From NCBI RefSeq assembly GCF_031582905.1, contig NZ_CP133990.1, forward strand, positions 930,001 to 994,000: a stretch of 64,000 bases of DNA, given 5' to 3'. This document shows, one piece after another, positions 26,719 to 36,150 of the stretch; position 1 is the stretch's first letter, and each line of letters opens with the position of its first letter. Under the pieces are notes generated by a model. The model searched no databases. It was not told the DNA's origin and saw nothing but the letters and a program-made list of their open reading frames with translations. A program made the position numbers and the translations under genes. The DNA comes from Pengzhenrongella sp031582905 (GTDB taxonomy: Bacteria; Actinomycetota; Actinomycetes; Actinomycetales; Cellulomonadaceae).

Positions 26719-27931
26719 GCCGCCACCCCGTAGGCCTCGAGCGCCGCGTCGACCCCGCCGCCCGGGGGCACCGCGACGCCCTCCGCCCGCAGCGCGTGCT
26801 CGAGCGCGGCGAGCGTGGTGAGCACGGTGTCGCGGCGCGCGTTGTAGCCCATCGTCCCCACGCGCCAGATGCGCCCGTGCAGCGGCCCGAACGACGTGCC
26901 GATCTCGATGGCGAAGTCGGTCAGCAGCCGCCCGCGGACCGCGTCGCCGTCCACGCCGTCGGGGATCTCGACGCCGACGACGTTCGACATGCGGTGCCGC
27001 TGGTCGCCGAAGAGGTGGAGGTCGAGCCCGACGAGGCCGGCGGCCATCGCGCCACCGTGCAGCCTGTGCCGCCTGACCGCGGCGTCCACGCCCTCCTCCA
27101 GCAGGATCCGGGCGCACTCGCGGGCGCCGTACAGGGCGGTCGTCGCCTCGGTGTGGTGGTTGAGCCGGGCCGGGCCCCAGTAGTCCAGGATCATCGCGAG
27201 GTCGAGGTAGTTGGACCGGATCGGGTGCGCGACGACCCGCGACGACGCGTCCCGCAGCCCCGCCTCGATGCTGCGCCGCCGGTCGAGCACGGCGACCGCC
27301 CGGTCGGACAGCGTGACCGGCGCGGTGCCGGACGGCCCGGCGAGGCACTTCTGCAACCCCGCGCTCACCGCGTCCAGCCCCCAGTCGTCGGTGCGGAACG
27401 GGTTCCCGCCCAGCGACGCCGTCGCGTCGGTGTACAGCAGGGCGTCGTGCTCGTGGCAGACGTCGGCGAGCCCCTCGAGCGGCTGCGCGAGCGTGGTCGA
27501 GGTGTCCCCGTGCACGACGGCGACCAGGTGGGGCCGGACGCGGCGCACGGCGTCGGCGATCTCCTCGACGTCGAACACCTCGCCCCACGGCCGCTCGATC
27601 ACGTGCACCTCGGCACCTACCCGGGCGGCGATCTCGGTGAGCAGCAGGCCGAACCGCCCGAACACCGGCACCAGGACGCGCTGCCCGGGCTCCACGAGCG
27701 ACACCAGGGCCGCCTCGATCCCGGCGCGGGACGTGCCGTCGACCAGGACGGTCGCGGCATGCGTGGTGGCGAACACCCCGCGGTACAGCTCCGCGGTCTC
27801 GGTCATGTACGCGGTCATCGCGGGGTCGAACTGGCCCACGAGCTGCGCGGACATCGCGCGCAGCACCCGGGGTCCGCCGTGATGGGCCCGGGACCCATGA
27901 GCAGGCGGTGCGGCGGGTGGATCTGCGTCAT
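26715..27931 (-). CDS. pucG: Class V aminotransferase, ureidoglycine-glyoxylate type, frameshifted near start
   Basis: This PLP enzyme of about 405 residues is related to alanine-glyoxylate aminotransferase. The Schiff-base Lys is in SAGLQKCLAGPSG, preceded by YTDATASLGGNPF. In Bacillus the relative PucG transaminates ureidoglycine with glyoxylate, which fits a gene coupled to allantoate amidohydrolase. The N-terminus MTQIHPPHRLLMGPGPI is typical of the family but in another frame. A single missing base near 27870 (GACCCCGGG) explains the break. ATG at 27931 follows GGAGGACGTCC and overlaps the amidase stop. Confidence 0.83.
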
Positions 27932-29162
27932 GGACGTCCTCCGGGATGGTCGGGGCAGGCCGCGAGGGCCAGGTCGATCAGTGCCAGGTCGAGCAGTGCC
28001 AGGTCGCGTCCGCGCGGCCCGACCAGGCACAGCCCGACGGGTCCGTCCGCCACGCGCAGCACCGGCACGCTGACCGCCGGTGCGCCGAGGACGCCGGCGA
28101 GGCAGGTCAGCGCGAGCGTCGCGGCGCGGGCAGCCTCGAGGGCGGCCGGGTCGGCGGTCGCGCTCGGCGCCGGGCCGGCGGCCGACGGCAGCAGCAGGAC
28201 GCGGTCGCGGAGCACGTCGTCGAGCCGGTCCCGGGCCACGCGGAGCACCGTACGCCCGTCGCGCTCCTGCTCGGACGAGACCGTCGCCGCCCACGCGAAC
28301 CGGGCGGCGACGTCGCTCCCGAGCGCACCGGGGTGCGCCGTGACCCAGTCGCCGTGCGCGCGCCACGCCTCGGCCGCCTGCACGGTGCGGAACGCCGCCG
28401 CGACGTCGGTCAGCGACCCCACGGCGCCGACGACGTCGACCCGTCCGGCACCCAGGCGCGCGGCCGCGGACCGGACGGCCGCGGCGACGTCGGGCACGAG
28501 GGGGTCCAGGAGCGTCGGGTCGAGGACCACCCCACCGGGCGCGAGGGGCGCGGTCCGGCGTCGTCGTGAGCCGCATCGGCGGCGAGCGTGGCGACCAGCG
28601 CCGCCCGGAGCGTCGCGCCGTCCCGGGCGAGCCAGCCGACGGTGTCGAACGACGGCGCGAGCGGCAGGACGCCGTCGGACGGGACGAGCCCGTGCGTCGG
28701 CCGCAGCCCCCACAGCCCCCCGTACGACGCCGGGACGCGCACCGAGCCGGCGGTGTCGGTCGCGAGCCCGAGGTCGGCCTGCCCGAGCCCCACCGCGGCG
28801 GCGGGTCCACTGGACGACCCGCCGGGCAGCCGGCCGCGCACGGCGGCGTTCGGCGGAGTGCCGTAGTGCGGGTTGCGTCCGGCGAGGCTGTACGCGAGCT
28901 CGTCGGTCCGGGCGACGCCCTGGACGTGCGCACCGGCCGCGAGCAGCGCGGCCAGCGCGGGGGCGTGCGCGGGCTCGACCGGGGCGTGGGTCAGCCACGC
29001 CGGGACGCCCGCGCCGCGGGCCTGCCCCGCGACGGCGATGACGTCCTTGACCGCGACGCGGACGCCGTCGAGCTGCCCACGCGTCGTCGGCGCCACGAGC
29101 GGCGCGCCGACGACGCGCCACACCGTGGGGTCGATCGGGGGCGGGGTCACCTCACCCACCAC
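27928..29162 (-). CDS. Amidase-signature hydrolase, frameshifted
   Basis: Two frames join into an amidase-signature enzyme of about 410 residues. The Ser-cisSer-Lys triad is present: K39 in VAVKDVIAV, S116-S118 in LPGGSSSGPAAAVG, and S140 in ATDTAGSVRVPAS. The C-terminal half (PGGVVLDPTLLDPLVPDVAAAV) is in the next frame, with the shift near 28548-28560. The family includes allophanate hydrolases and many amidases. It sits between a cupin gene and the ureidoglycine aminotransferase with overlapping ends, so a substrate downstream of allantoate, such as oxalurate or another ureido acid, is plausible but unproven. GTG at 29150 is an alternative start. Confidence 0.75.
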
Positions 29163-29667
29163 ACACCGGCGAGGTCCGCGCGTCGTTTCCGCCGGGTGAC
29201 GCCGGGGTTACGCGATCACCCTCCGGGAGGCGGACGCCGTGCCGCGCCGTGACCGCACGCATCGCGGCGATGGACGCGGGCGCGGGCGGCCCGGCCGGGA
29301 CGGACGCGGCGGCGTCGGCGAAGAACCGCCCCGCGCCGTCGCCCGTGGTGACCGCCAGGAAGCGGGCGTTGTCGCCGGTGACGGTGAAGGTGCACGGGGT
29401 CCCCGCCGGGAGCGTCACCAGGTCGCCGGGACCGACGGCGCAGGTCGCGGAGTCGACCAGGACCGTCAGCGAGCCGTCGAGGACGTACAGCACCGCGCTC
29501 CACGGCGAGATGTGAGGCGGGGCGGGCGGGCCGGCGGGCGCGTGCACCTCGAAGACCTCGAAGGTGCCGTGCGCGTCCCGGACCGTCGTCTTCGCGATGT
29601 GGTCGCCGTCGATCATGGGCAGGTGGGCGCCCTCGTCGGTGCGGACGACGGGGCTCGTGATCGTCAT
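29152..29667 (-). CDS. Single-domain cupin protein
   Basis: This 171-residue protein has a cupin beta-barrel: FEVFEVHAPAGPPAPPHISPWS (the first motif is degenerate, with His-Ile-Ser-Pro) and VLDGSLTVLVDSATCAVGPGDLVTLPAGTPCTF. It resembles quercetin-dioxygenase-like cupins. It is much shorter than the two-domain ureidoglycine aminohydrolase, so that role is unlikely. ATG at 29667 follows GGAGACCACC. It is the first gene of the minus-strand run cupin-amidase-pucG-allC and overlaps or abuts the amidase start. Confidence 0.75.
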   Translation of the reverse strand: MTITSPVVRTDEGAHLPMIDGDHIAKTTVRDAHGTFEVFEVHAPAGPPAPPHISPWSAVLYVLDGSLTVLVDSATCAVGPGDLVTLPAGTPCTFTVTGDNARFLAVTTGDGAGRFFADAAASVPAGPPAPASIAAMRAVTARHGVRLPEGDRVTPASPGGNDARTSPVCGG

Positions 29668-29748
29668 GGTGGTCTCCTCGTGGCGGGTCGGGGGACCAGC
29701 GTCCGGCGCGGGGCCGGGGACGTCGCGAGTGGTGCACCACTCGGATGG

Positions 29749-32332
29749 TCAGCCGTCGCCGAGGAGGTCGGCGAACCGGGCGCGGTCGGAGATGTCGAGC
29801 TTGTGGCCGGCCCGGTAGAGGTGGCCCTCGACCGTCCGGACGGACACCGTGAGCCGTCCGGCGATCTCCCGGTTGGACAGGCCGCGCGCCGCCAGGACGA
29901 CGACCTCGCGCTCGCGCGCCGTCAGCGGGAGCGGTCGCGCGGCGGTGGCCAGGGCGGGCGTCCGGGCTCCCGAGCGGTCCGCGATCCGCTGGGCACGGGC
30001 CGCGGCCGCCACGGCCGATCCCGCGCGCCCGTGCCGACGGTCGACCTCCGCGGCCTGGGCGGCCGCATCACCCGCCGCGACGAGGTCGCCCCACCGCTCC
30101 CAGGCGCCCGACGCCGCCCGCAGGCCGTCCCCGTCGGCCGCCGCCCACGCACGGGCGTGCGCGAGCGCGGTGCGGGCCCGCGGCCCGGACACCTCGGTGA
30201 CGAGCGCGGTCAGGCGGGTCACCGCGTCGGCGGACCCGCCGAGCTGGGTCACCGCCTGCCAGGCCTGCACCTCGAGCGCCGGCGACGCCTGCCGACGCGC
30301 GAGCCCGGCCGCCCCCAGCGCGAGCCGGACCGCCTCGGTGACCGCGCCCTCCGCCGCGGCTCCCCAGGCCTGCGCGAGAGCGTCGTCGGGTGCGAGCAGC
30401 GCGTACGCCGGGTGCCGGTGCGCGGCCAGGCCGTCGAGCAGCGGTCGTGCCGCGGCGGGCTCCCCAGCCAGCGCGGCCGCCGTCGCGAGCAGGGCGCGGC
30501 ACCGGAAGCGGAACTCGTGCGGGGAGGGCTCGAGCGCCGCCCACGCCTCCCGCAGCGGTGTGAGCGCCTCCCGGACGTGACCCGTCGCGAGCGCGGCGTG
30601 GCCGGCGAGGACGAGACCCATGACCCGGGCGGGACTGGGGAGGTCGGCGGACGCGGCCAGCAGCGCACGGGTCGTCTCGACCCCGGTCACGGGGTCCCCG
30701 GCCAGGCGGTACCCGAGCAGCACCCAGTCGGCCAGGCCGAACACCGGGATCGCGCCTGGCAGCCGGACGGCGCCCCCGTCGCGGACGACCTGGTCGAGCA
30801 GATCCGTCCGCCCGGTGACCGCGGCGCCGGCCGCCACCGCGACGGTGGCCAGGGTCCGGGTGAGGTCGTCCAGATCGTCCGGGTGGTGCGCGAGCACTGC
30901 GCGGCCTCGGGCCACCGCCGCCCGGGCGTCACCCAGCGCGGCGTCGAGCGCGGCCGCCATCGCCTCCACCGCCGGACGGGCCGGCCCCGCGTCGGGGGCG
31001 TCGAGCGCACCGTGGAGAACCGATCGCGCCTCGTCCGCCCGGGCGAGCGTCCACAGCAGGTTGCCCGCCCGGTACACGCGGGCGCGGGCCCGGAGCTCGC
31101 CGCTCGGTGCGTCGGTCACCAGCTCGGCGAGGACGGTCTCGGCCTCGGCGCCGCGGCTGAGCCAGGACAGGATCGAGGCGTGCAGCAGGCGGGCGTCCCA
31201 GCTGCCGTCATCCGTGGACGCCCCCGCGGCCGAGGCGGCGCGGGCCAGCCGCTCGGCGAGCGGCAGGTCGTGGAAGCTGAGCGCCCTCGCGGCGGCGCGC
31301 CGGAACAGGTCGAGGTCGGGGGCGAGATCCGAGTCCAGCAGGAGGACGGCCCGCTGCAGGGGATCCGCCTCCCCGTCGAGGCGCGCGGCGAGCAGGCCGC
31401 GCAGCCGGCGGGCGCGGACGCCACCCATCGACTCACGGCGCACCTCGCCGTAGAGCGGGTGAGCGAGCCGGACGACCGGTCCCGCGGGGCCGCCGGCCGA
31501 TCGCACGAGGCCGCGCCCCTCGGCCTCCTCCACCGCGTCGGCGGTCGCCAGGTCGAGCAGCGTCGCGGCCCCCACCGGCTCGCCGAGGGCGACGAGGTCC
31601 ACCACGGTCCGCACCGCGGGTGCCAGGGCACCCATCTCGTGCTGGAGCAGGGCCGCGAGCCGGGGCGAGAGGTGCGGGTCACCGGTCCACGCCCACAGCC
31701 CGGAGGTCGGGCTCAGCCGACCTGAGGTGATCTCCTCGGTGACCAGGTGCCGCAGGAGCAGCGGGCTGCCGCGGGACATCCGCCACAGTCGGTGGGCGGA
31801 CGCGGACTCGACCGGCCCCTGCAGCACCTCGGCGACGAGCGCCGACGTCGCCGCGGCGTCGAGCGGCGTGAGGTCGAGCCGGGGAGCAGGTCCTCCCTCC
31901 ACAGTGCGGTGACGAGGTCGGGCGCGGTCTCCCGGTCCCGCACCGTGACGAGGACGGGGGCGATCCCGCGGACGACGACCCGGTGCAGCACCACCGCCGA
32001 GAGGTCGTCCAGCAGGTGCGCGTCGTCGACCGCGAGCACCAGCCGGCCGCGCCGCACGAGTGCGTCCAGGGCGCGGGTGACCGCGCCGGCGGCGTCCCCG
32101 GCGGGGACGTCGACGAGCCCGGCGAACGCGCCGAGCGGGAACGGGTGGGCCGCCCGGCTGCCGAGCGCCCACGCCACAGCCCCCGGCTGCGCGCCGCGGC
32201 CTCACGCGCGAGGCGGGTCTTCCCCACCCCGGCGGCTCCCGACACGAGGATCCCCGCCGCACCGGGCCGGATGGCGGCGGTGACCGCCCTGAGCTCGCCG
32301 TCGCGGCCGGTGAGCGGCCACTGCCGCCCCAT
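29749..32332 (-). CDS. Large ATP-binding LuxR-family regulator (LAL type), two frameshifts
   Basis: Three consecutive frames assemble into one regulator of about 860 residues. The N-terminus has MGRQWPLTGRDGELRAV, a Walker A (SGAAGVGKTRLAREA) and a Walker B (LVLAVDDAHLLDDL) in an AAA/STAND-type ATPase. A long alpha-helical TPR-like middle follows. The C-terminal 60 residues are a LuxR helix-turn-helix (LTAREREVVVLAARGLSNRE). The shifts lie in the C run at 32180-32184 and near 31878 (CCCCGG). It is transcribed toward the cupin/amidase/pucG/allC run and ends 82 bp before it, so it is a candidate regulator of ureide use. Its inducer is unknown. Confidence 0.8.
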
Positions 32333-32434
32333 GCCGTGATGCTAGCCACGCCGTTCCGGGTACCGCACTACTCGCCTCGAGGTGTCGTCGCGGCGGCAGG
32401 GTGGTGACCTGCCGACCCGTCGGAGGGGATCTCG

Positions 32435-33333
32435 ATGACCGCCACCCGCACCGTCCTGGTCACCGGCGCCGGCCGGGGCATCGGCCGCGCTGTCGCCGTC
32501 CGCCTCGCCACCCGGGGGTGGCACGTCGTCGGTGGCGTCCGGACCGCCGCCGCCGCCGCGTCGCTCGTCGCGGAATCCGCCCGGATCAGCGCGGTGCGTC
32601 TTGACGTGACCGAGGACGGCGACGTCGACGCGCTCGACGCCGTCCTGCCGGACCGGCTCGACGCACTGGTCAACAACGTTGGCATCGCCGTCGCCGGGCC
32701 GGTGGAGACGCTGTCCCGGCAGGACATGCACCGGCAGCTCGACGTCAACCTCGTCGGGCCGCTCGCCGTCACCCGGGCGGTGCTGCCACGGCTGCGGGCG
32801 AGCCGGGGACGGATCGTGTTCGTCTCCTCGGTCAACGGACTGGTGTCGTTCCCATTCACCGGGCTCTACAACGCCTCGAAGTTCGCCCTGGAGGCGACCG
32901 CCGACTGCCTGCGCGTCGAGCTCGCACCCTTCGGCGTCCGGGTGGCGCTGATCGAGCCGGGGGTCATCGACACCGACCCCTGGCACACGATGGACGACCT
33001 CATCGACACGCTCGAGGCCGCCCTGCCGGACGACCTGCGCGCTCTCTACGCCCGGCACTTCGCGGGGAGCGGAAGCTGGTCGCGAAGCTCCGTGCGGGTG
33101 CCGCGCCCCCGGACACCGTCGCCCGCGCGGTGGAGCAGGTCCTGACCGCGCGACGGGTCCGGCCTCGCACCCTCGTGGGCCGTGACGCGCACGCCCTGCG
33201 GGCGATGCGGGCCGCGCTGCCCGCGCGCGCGATGGACAGCGTGTGGCTCCACGGGCTCGGGCTCACCCGACCGGCTGATCCTGGCAGCGGGGCCAGCCGC
33301 CTCGCTCGGGCGGACGGTCGATCGTCGCGATGA
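32435..33333 (+). CDS. Short-chain dehydrogenase/reductase, frameshifted
   Basis: This is a classical SDR: TGxxxGIG cofactor motif in VLVTGAGRGIGRAVAVRLA, DALVNNVGIAVAGPV, catalytic Ser in IVFVSSVNGLVSF, and YNASK with Tyr and Lys, followed by IEPGVIDTD. After a one-base shift near 33063-33067 the tail continues ERKLVAKLRAGAAPPDTVAR and VEQVLTARRVRPRTLVGRDA. That extension is typical of a subgroup of about 280-300 residues. It is divergent from the LuxR regulator with roughly 100 bp between them. The substrate cannot be inferred. Confidence 0.82.
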
Positions 33334-33437
33334 CCCGGTGGCCGGTCGCCCATCGCGTCTTGGACCGGCGGGTCACCGATACCGAGCCCGGCCAGGTTGC
33401 GATCGGGGACGGGGTCGAGCACCCACCGGACGTGCGG

Positions 33438-33471
33438 AGGGCGGGTCGCGTGGGTACGCGCGACCCGCCCT
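33438..33471. terminator. Strong bidirectional hairpin terminator
   Basis: AGGGCGGGTCGCG (33438-33450) pairs perfectly over 13 bp with CGCGACCCGCCCT (33459-33471) around an 8-base loop. It lies between the convergent SDR gene (+) and the small protein gene at 33487 (-). There is no long T-tract, as is common in high-GC actinobacteria. Confidence 0.8.
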
Positions 33472-33486
33472 GCTTCAGGGGACTTC

Positions 33487-33624
33487 CTACTTCTTGCGGT
33501 TCTTCGCCTTGGCCAGCAGCTCCTTGGCCTTGCGCTGGTTCTCGGGCTTCTGCGCCTCGCGCATGATCATCTGCCCCGCCTTGATGGCGATCCCGCTCTT
33601 CACCGCTCTGCCGATGAATCCCAT
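33487..33624 (-). CDS. Small cationic protein, 45 aa
   Basis: ATG at 33624 follows GGAGGAACCACC, giving MGFIGRAVKSGIAIKAGQMI and a Lys/Glu-rich helical tail ending AKAKNRKK. The N-terminal 20 residues could form an amphipathic helix, and the rest is highly charged. The ribosome site, compact length and following terminator support a real gene. The function is unknown; a membrane-associated or nucleic-acid-binding peptide is possible. Confidence 0.6.
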   Translation of the reverse strand: MGFIGRAVKSGIAIKAGQMIMREAQKPENQRKAKELLAKAKNRKK

Positions 33625-33693
33625 GGTGGTTCCTCCGTCGTGGTCGTGGCTCGGGTCCACGGTAGGACCGCGCGGTCCGGCCCGCACGGTGGA

Positions 33694-34293
33694 TCAGGCG
33701 ACCCGCAGGGTGGTGATGCAGGTGGCGCCGTCGGCGGTGGTGGAGAAGGCCGCGGTTCCGGTGCGGCCGTCGACGGTGACCTCGATCGAGCCCTCGACGT
33801 CGCGGGGCAGCCAGAAGCCGGCGAAGCCGTTGTCGAACGTGGTGGTCGTCTCGTCGACGAGGACCTCGCCGGTGGCGTCGTCGACGATCCGGACGTCGAT
33901 CTCCTCATCGGGCATCTCACCGCGGCACGTGGTCAGGCTGTGGAAGAAGCAGTCGTGGGTGCCGTCCGCGTACGGCGCGACCGACACGTAGAAGCGGTCG
34001 TCGGGGATGTCGAGCACCACCTCGTCGTCGCCCGCGCCGAGCAGGAGCGCGTCGGGGCGCACGGAGGCCATGAGGTCGGTCGGTCGTCGGTCGAGCGGGA
34101 GCCGGTCGAGGTGGTCGATGATCGCGGGCGCGTCCATGCCGGTCAGCTCGTACGCGGCGAGCAGGTCACCGGTCGTCCCGGTCGAGACACCGGCAGGATC
34201 GAGCGCGTCAGCGGGCGCCGCGCCGGGCCCGGTCGTCGAGCAGCCGGCCAGGATGAGCAGCCCCAGCGTCGCGGCGGCGATCGGTCGTCTCAC
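33694..34293 (-). CDS. cueP: CueP-family copper-binding lipoprotein
   Basis: This protein of about 199 residues starts at GTG 34293 (VRRPIAAATLGLLILAGCS), a lipoprotein signal peptide with an LAGC lipobox. The mature part matches the CueP family: FYVSVAPYADGTHDCFFHSL, TTCRGEMPDEEIDVRI, TTTFDNGFAGFWLPRDVEG and a C-terminal TCITTLRVA. The Cys and His residues of THDCFFHSLTTC are candidate metal ligands. CueP of Salmonella is a periplasmic copper protein. Here it would be anchored outside the membrane. CGGGAG precedes the GTG. A TGGTGT microsatellite lies 22 bp upstream in the leader. The open frame extends through that repeat, so a longer N-terminus cannot be excluded. Confidence 0.85.
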   Translation of the reverse strand: MRRPIAAATLGLLILAGCSTTGPGAAPADALDPAGVSTGTTGDLLAAYELTGMDAPAIIDHLDRLPLDRRPTDLMASVRPDALLLGAGDDEVVLDIPDDRFYVSVAPYADGTHDCFFHSLTTCRGEMPDEEIDVRIVDDATGEVLVDETTTTFDNGFAGFWLPRDVEGSIEVTVDGRTGTAAFSTTADGATCITTLRVA

Positions 34294-34314
34294 GGTGGTC
34301 TCCCGGTGTTGTGC

Positions 34315-34350
34315 TGGTGTTGGTGTTGGTGTTGGTGTTGGTGCCGGTGC
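34315..34350. repeat. Hexanucleotide microsatellite (TGGTGT)4 plus two imperfect units
   Basis: Four perfect TGGTGT units occupy 34315-34338, followed by TGGTGC and CGGTGC. The array sits in the presumed leader or promoter region of the cueP-like gene. Changes in unit number would alter spacing there without breaking any frame. Confidence 0.85.
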
Positions 34351-34581
34351 GGGCGCTGCGACGACGACGTCGTCCACCACCGCGGAGCGGCGGGTGCCGC
34401 CCCGGCCCGCACCACGCTAGGTGGGCGGGACGGGTCCGCCCCGGGCCCTTGGACCCAAGAGCTGCCGATGCGTCCACCGTTCACCCGCGCGCCGGATGGC
34501 GCTCACCACGCCGGAGGGTCATGGTGGAAGCAGCCGGACCTGAGCAGAGCGCGACGTCGCGCTCACGTCGAGGGGAATCAC

Positions 34582-34830
34582 ATGGGGATGACCGCAGACC
34601 GGCACACCGGATCGTCGGACAACGCGCCGCCGCAGCCCGCGCCGCCGCACGCGGCGCCGCCCCGCGGGCACGTCAGGCTCGTCTACCACTACCGGGACGG
34701 CCACGACTTCACGACCGAGGCGATGCTCCGCGAGGAGGCAGTGGCGTACATGCCGCTGCTGGCGGCCGTCCCGGTCGACGCCGAGCACTACGTGACGTCG
34801 TTCGCCGACATCGAGCTGCGCTCGGCCTAG
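34582..34830 (+). CDS. Hypothetical small protein, 82 aa
   Basis: ATG at 34582 follows GAGGGGAATCAC. The N-terminal half is Pro/Ala-rich and probably disordered. The C-terminal half (HVRLVYHYRDGHDFTTEAML, then EEAVAYMPLLAAVPVDAEHY) looks structured. No family is recognised. The TAG stop lies in a CTAG shared with the convergent aldo/keto reductase gene. The reading frame is supported by the stop overlap and the ribosome site only. Confidence 0.5.
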   Translation: MGMTADRHTGSSDNAPPQPAPPHAAPPRGHVRLVYHYRDGHDFTTEAMLREEAVAYMPLLAAVPVDAEHYVTSFADIELRSA

Positions 34831-35801
34831 AAGCCGGCGACCGGGTGCGGCTGGTAGGGGCTCTCCAGTCGCTCCACCTCCTCGCCCGTCAGGTCGATCT
34901 CGAGCGCCGCAACGGCGTCGTCGAGGTGGCTCGCCTTGCTCGCCCCGATGATCGGTGCGGTGACCGCGGGCACCTGCAGCACCCAGGCGAGAGCCACCTG
35001 CGCGCGCGGGATGCCACGGTCGGTGGCGACGGCGGCAACCGCGGCGGCGATCTCGGCGTCGTTGCCCTCGGTCGAGTACAGCGTCTTGCCGAACTCATCG
35101 GTTTCCGAGCGCGCCGTGGACGCCTGCCAGTCGCGCGTGAGGCGGCCGCGGGCGAGCGGGCTCCACGGGATGACGCCGATGCCCTCGTCAGCGCATAGCG
35201 GCAGCATCTCGCGCTCCTCCTCGCGGTTGAGGAGATTGAGGTGGTCCTGCATGGAGACGAACCGCGTCCAACCGTTCGCGCGCTGCAGGTGCAGGGCCTT
35301 GCTGAACTGCCACGCCCACATCGACGACGCGCCGATGTAGCGGGCCTTGCCGGCCTTGACGACGTCGTGCAGCGCCTCGAGGGTCTCCTCGACGGGCGTC
35401 GTGGGGTCCCACCGGTGGATCTGGTACAGGTCGACGTAGTCGGTGCCGAGCCGGGTCAGGCTCGCGTCGATCTCGTGCAGGATCGCCCGGCGCGACAGCC
35501 CGCCGCCGTTCGGACCGGGACGCATGCGCCCGTGGACCTTGGTCGCCAGCACGACGTCCTCGCGGCGCGTGAAGTCCTTGATCGCGCGTCCGACGATCTC
35601 CTCGCTCGATCCGTCCGAGTACACGTTGGCGGTGTCCCAGAACGTGATGCCGAGCTCAACGGCTTTCTTCAGGAGCGGCCGGCTCGCTTCCTCGGTCAAG
35701 GTCCACGAGTGGTTGCCGCGGTCCGGCTCGCCGTAGGTCATGCAGCCCAGTGCGATGCGGGACACGTCGAGGCCGGTGCTGCCGAGCTTGGTGTACTCCA
35801 T
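34827..35801 (-). CDS. Aldo/keto reductase
   Basis: This 324-residue TIM-barrel NADPH-dependent reductase begins MEYTKLGSTGLDVSRIALGC. The catalytic tetrad residues are present: Asp in FWDTANVYSDG, Tyr in the same segment, Lys in VVLATKVHG and His in YQIHRWDP. The family reduces carbonyls of sugars, aldehydes and steroids, and the closest type is the YajO/Tas-like group. ATG at 35801 follows GGAGAAGGACGC. No operon partner is evident. Confidence 0.92.
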   Translation of the reverse strand: MEYTKLGSTGLDVSRIALGCMTYGEPDRGNHSWTLTEEASRPLLKKAVELGITFWDTANVYSDGSSEEIVGRAIKDFTRREDVVLATKVHGRMRPGPNGGGLSRRAILHEIDASLTRLGTDYVDLYQIHRWDPTTPVEETLEALHDVVKAGKARYIGASSMWAWQFSKALHLQRANGWTRFVSMQDHLNLLNREEEREMLPLCADEGIGVIPWSPLARGRLTRDWQASTARSETDEFGKTLYSTEGNDAEIAAAVAAVATDRGIPRAQVALAWVLQVPAVTAPIIGASKASHLDDAVAALEIDLTGEEVERLESPYQPHPVAGF

Positions 35802-36150
35802 GCGTCCTTCTCCGTCGCTTGTCACGGGTGGTCGGGGTAGCGCTGCGAGCGTGCCACGGCGACGAGTCCGAAGCGCGGCGCCGAGCGATTCACGGGACAC
35901 GACGCGCGCTGAGCCGTCTCCGCCGGACTAGGGTCGCGGAGGCTCGCCACCCACGCCGGGTCCCGTGCCTGCGCGAGCCGGTGCCCTGAGCGGGCGTTGT
36001 GGCTGCGCACGAGCCGTGCCTGCGCCCGGGTGCGGGTGGCGCTGCGACCTGCGCCCGCGCCGGGAACTGACCCTGACCAGAGCCGACACCGCAGCCGGGG
36101 CCTCAATCGGCACCTTCGACGGCACCTGAGCCGCCACCTCAGCTGCCACC
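35802..36150. other. Non-coding gap with short CCACCTCAGC repeats
   Basis: I see no convincing gene in these 349 bp on either strand. Near the right end a 12-bp unit (GCCACCTCAGCT and GCCACCTCAGCC, with a GCCACCTGAG-like copy before) is tandemly repeated at about 36125-36157, running into the 3' end of the nuclease gene. Confidence 0.5.
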
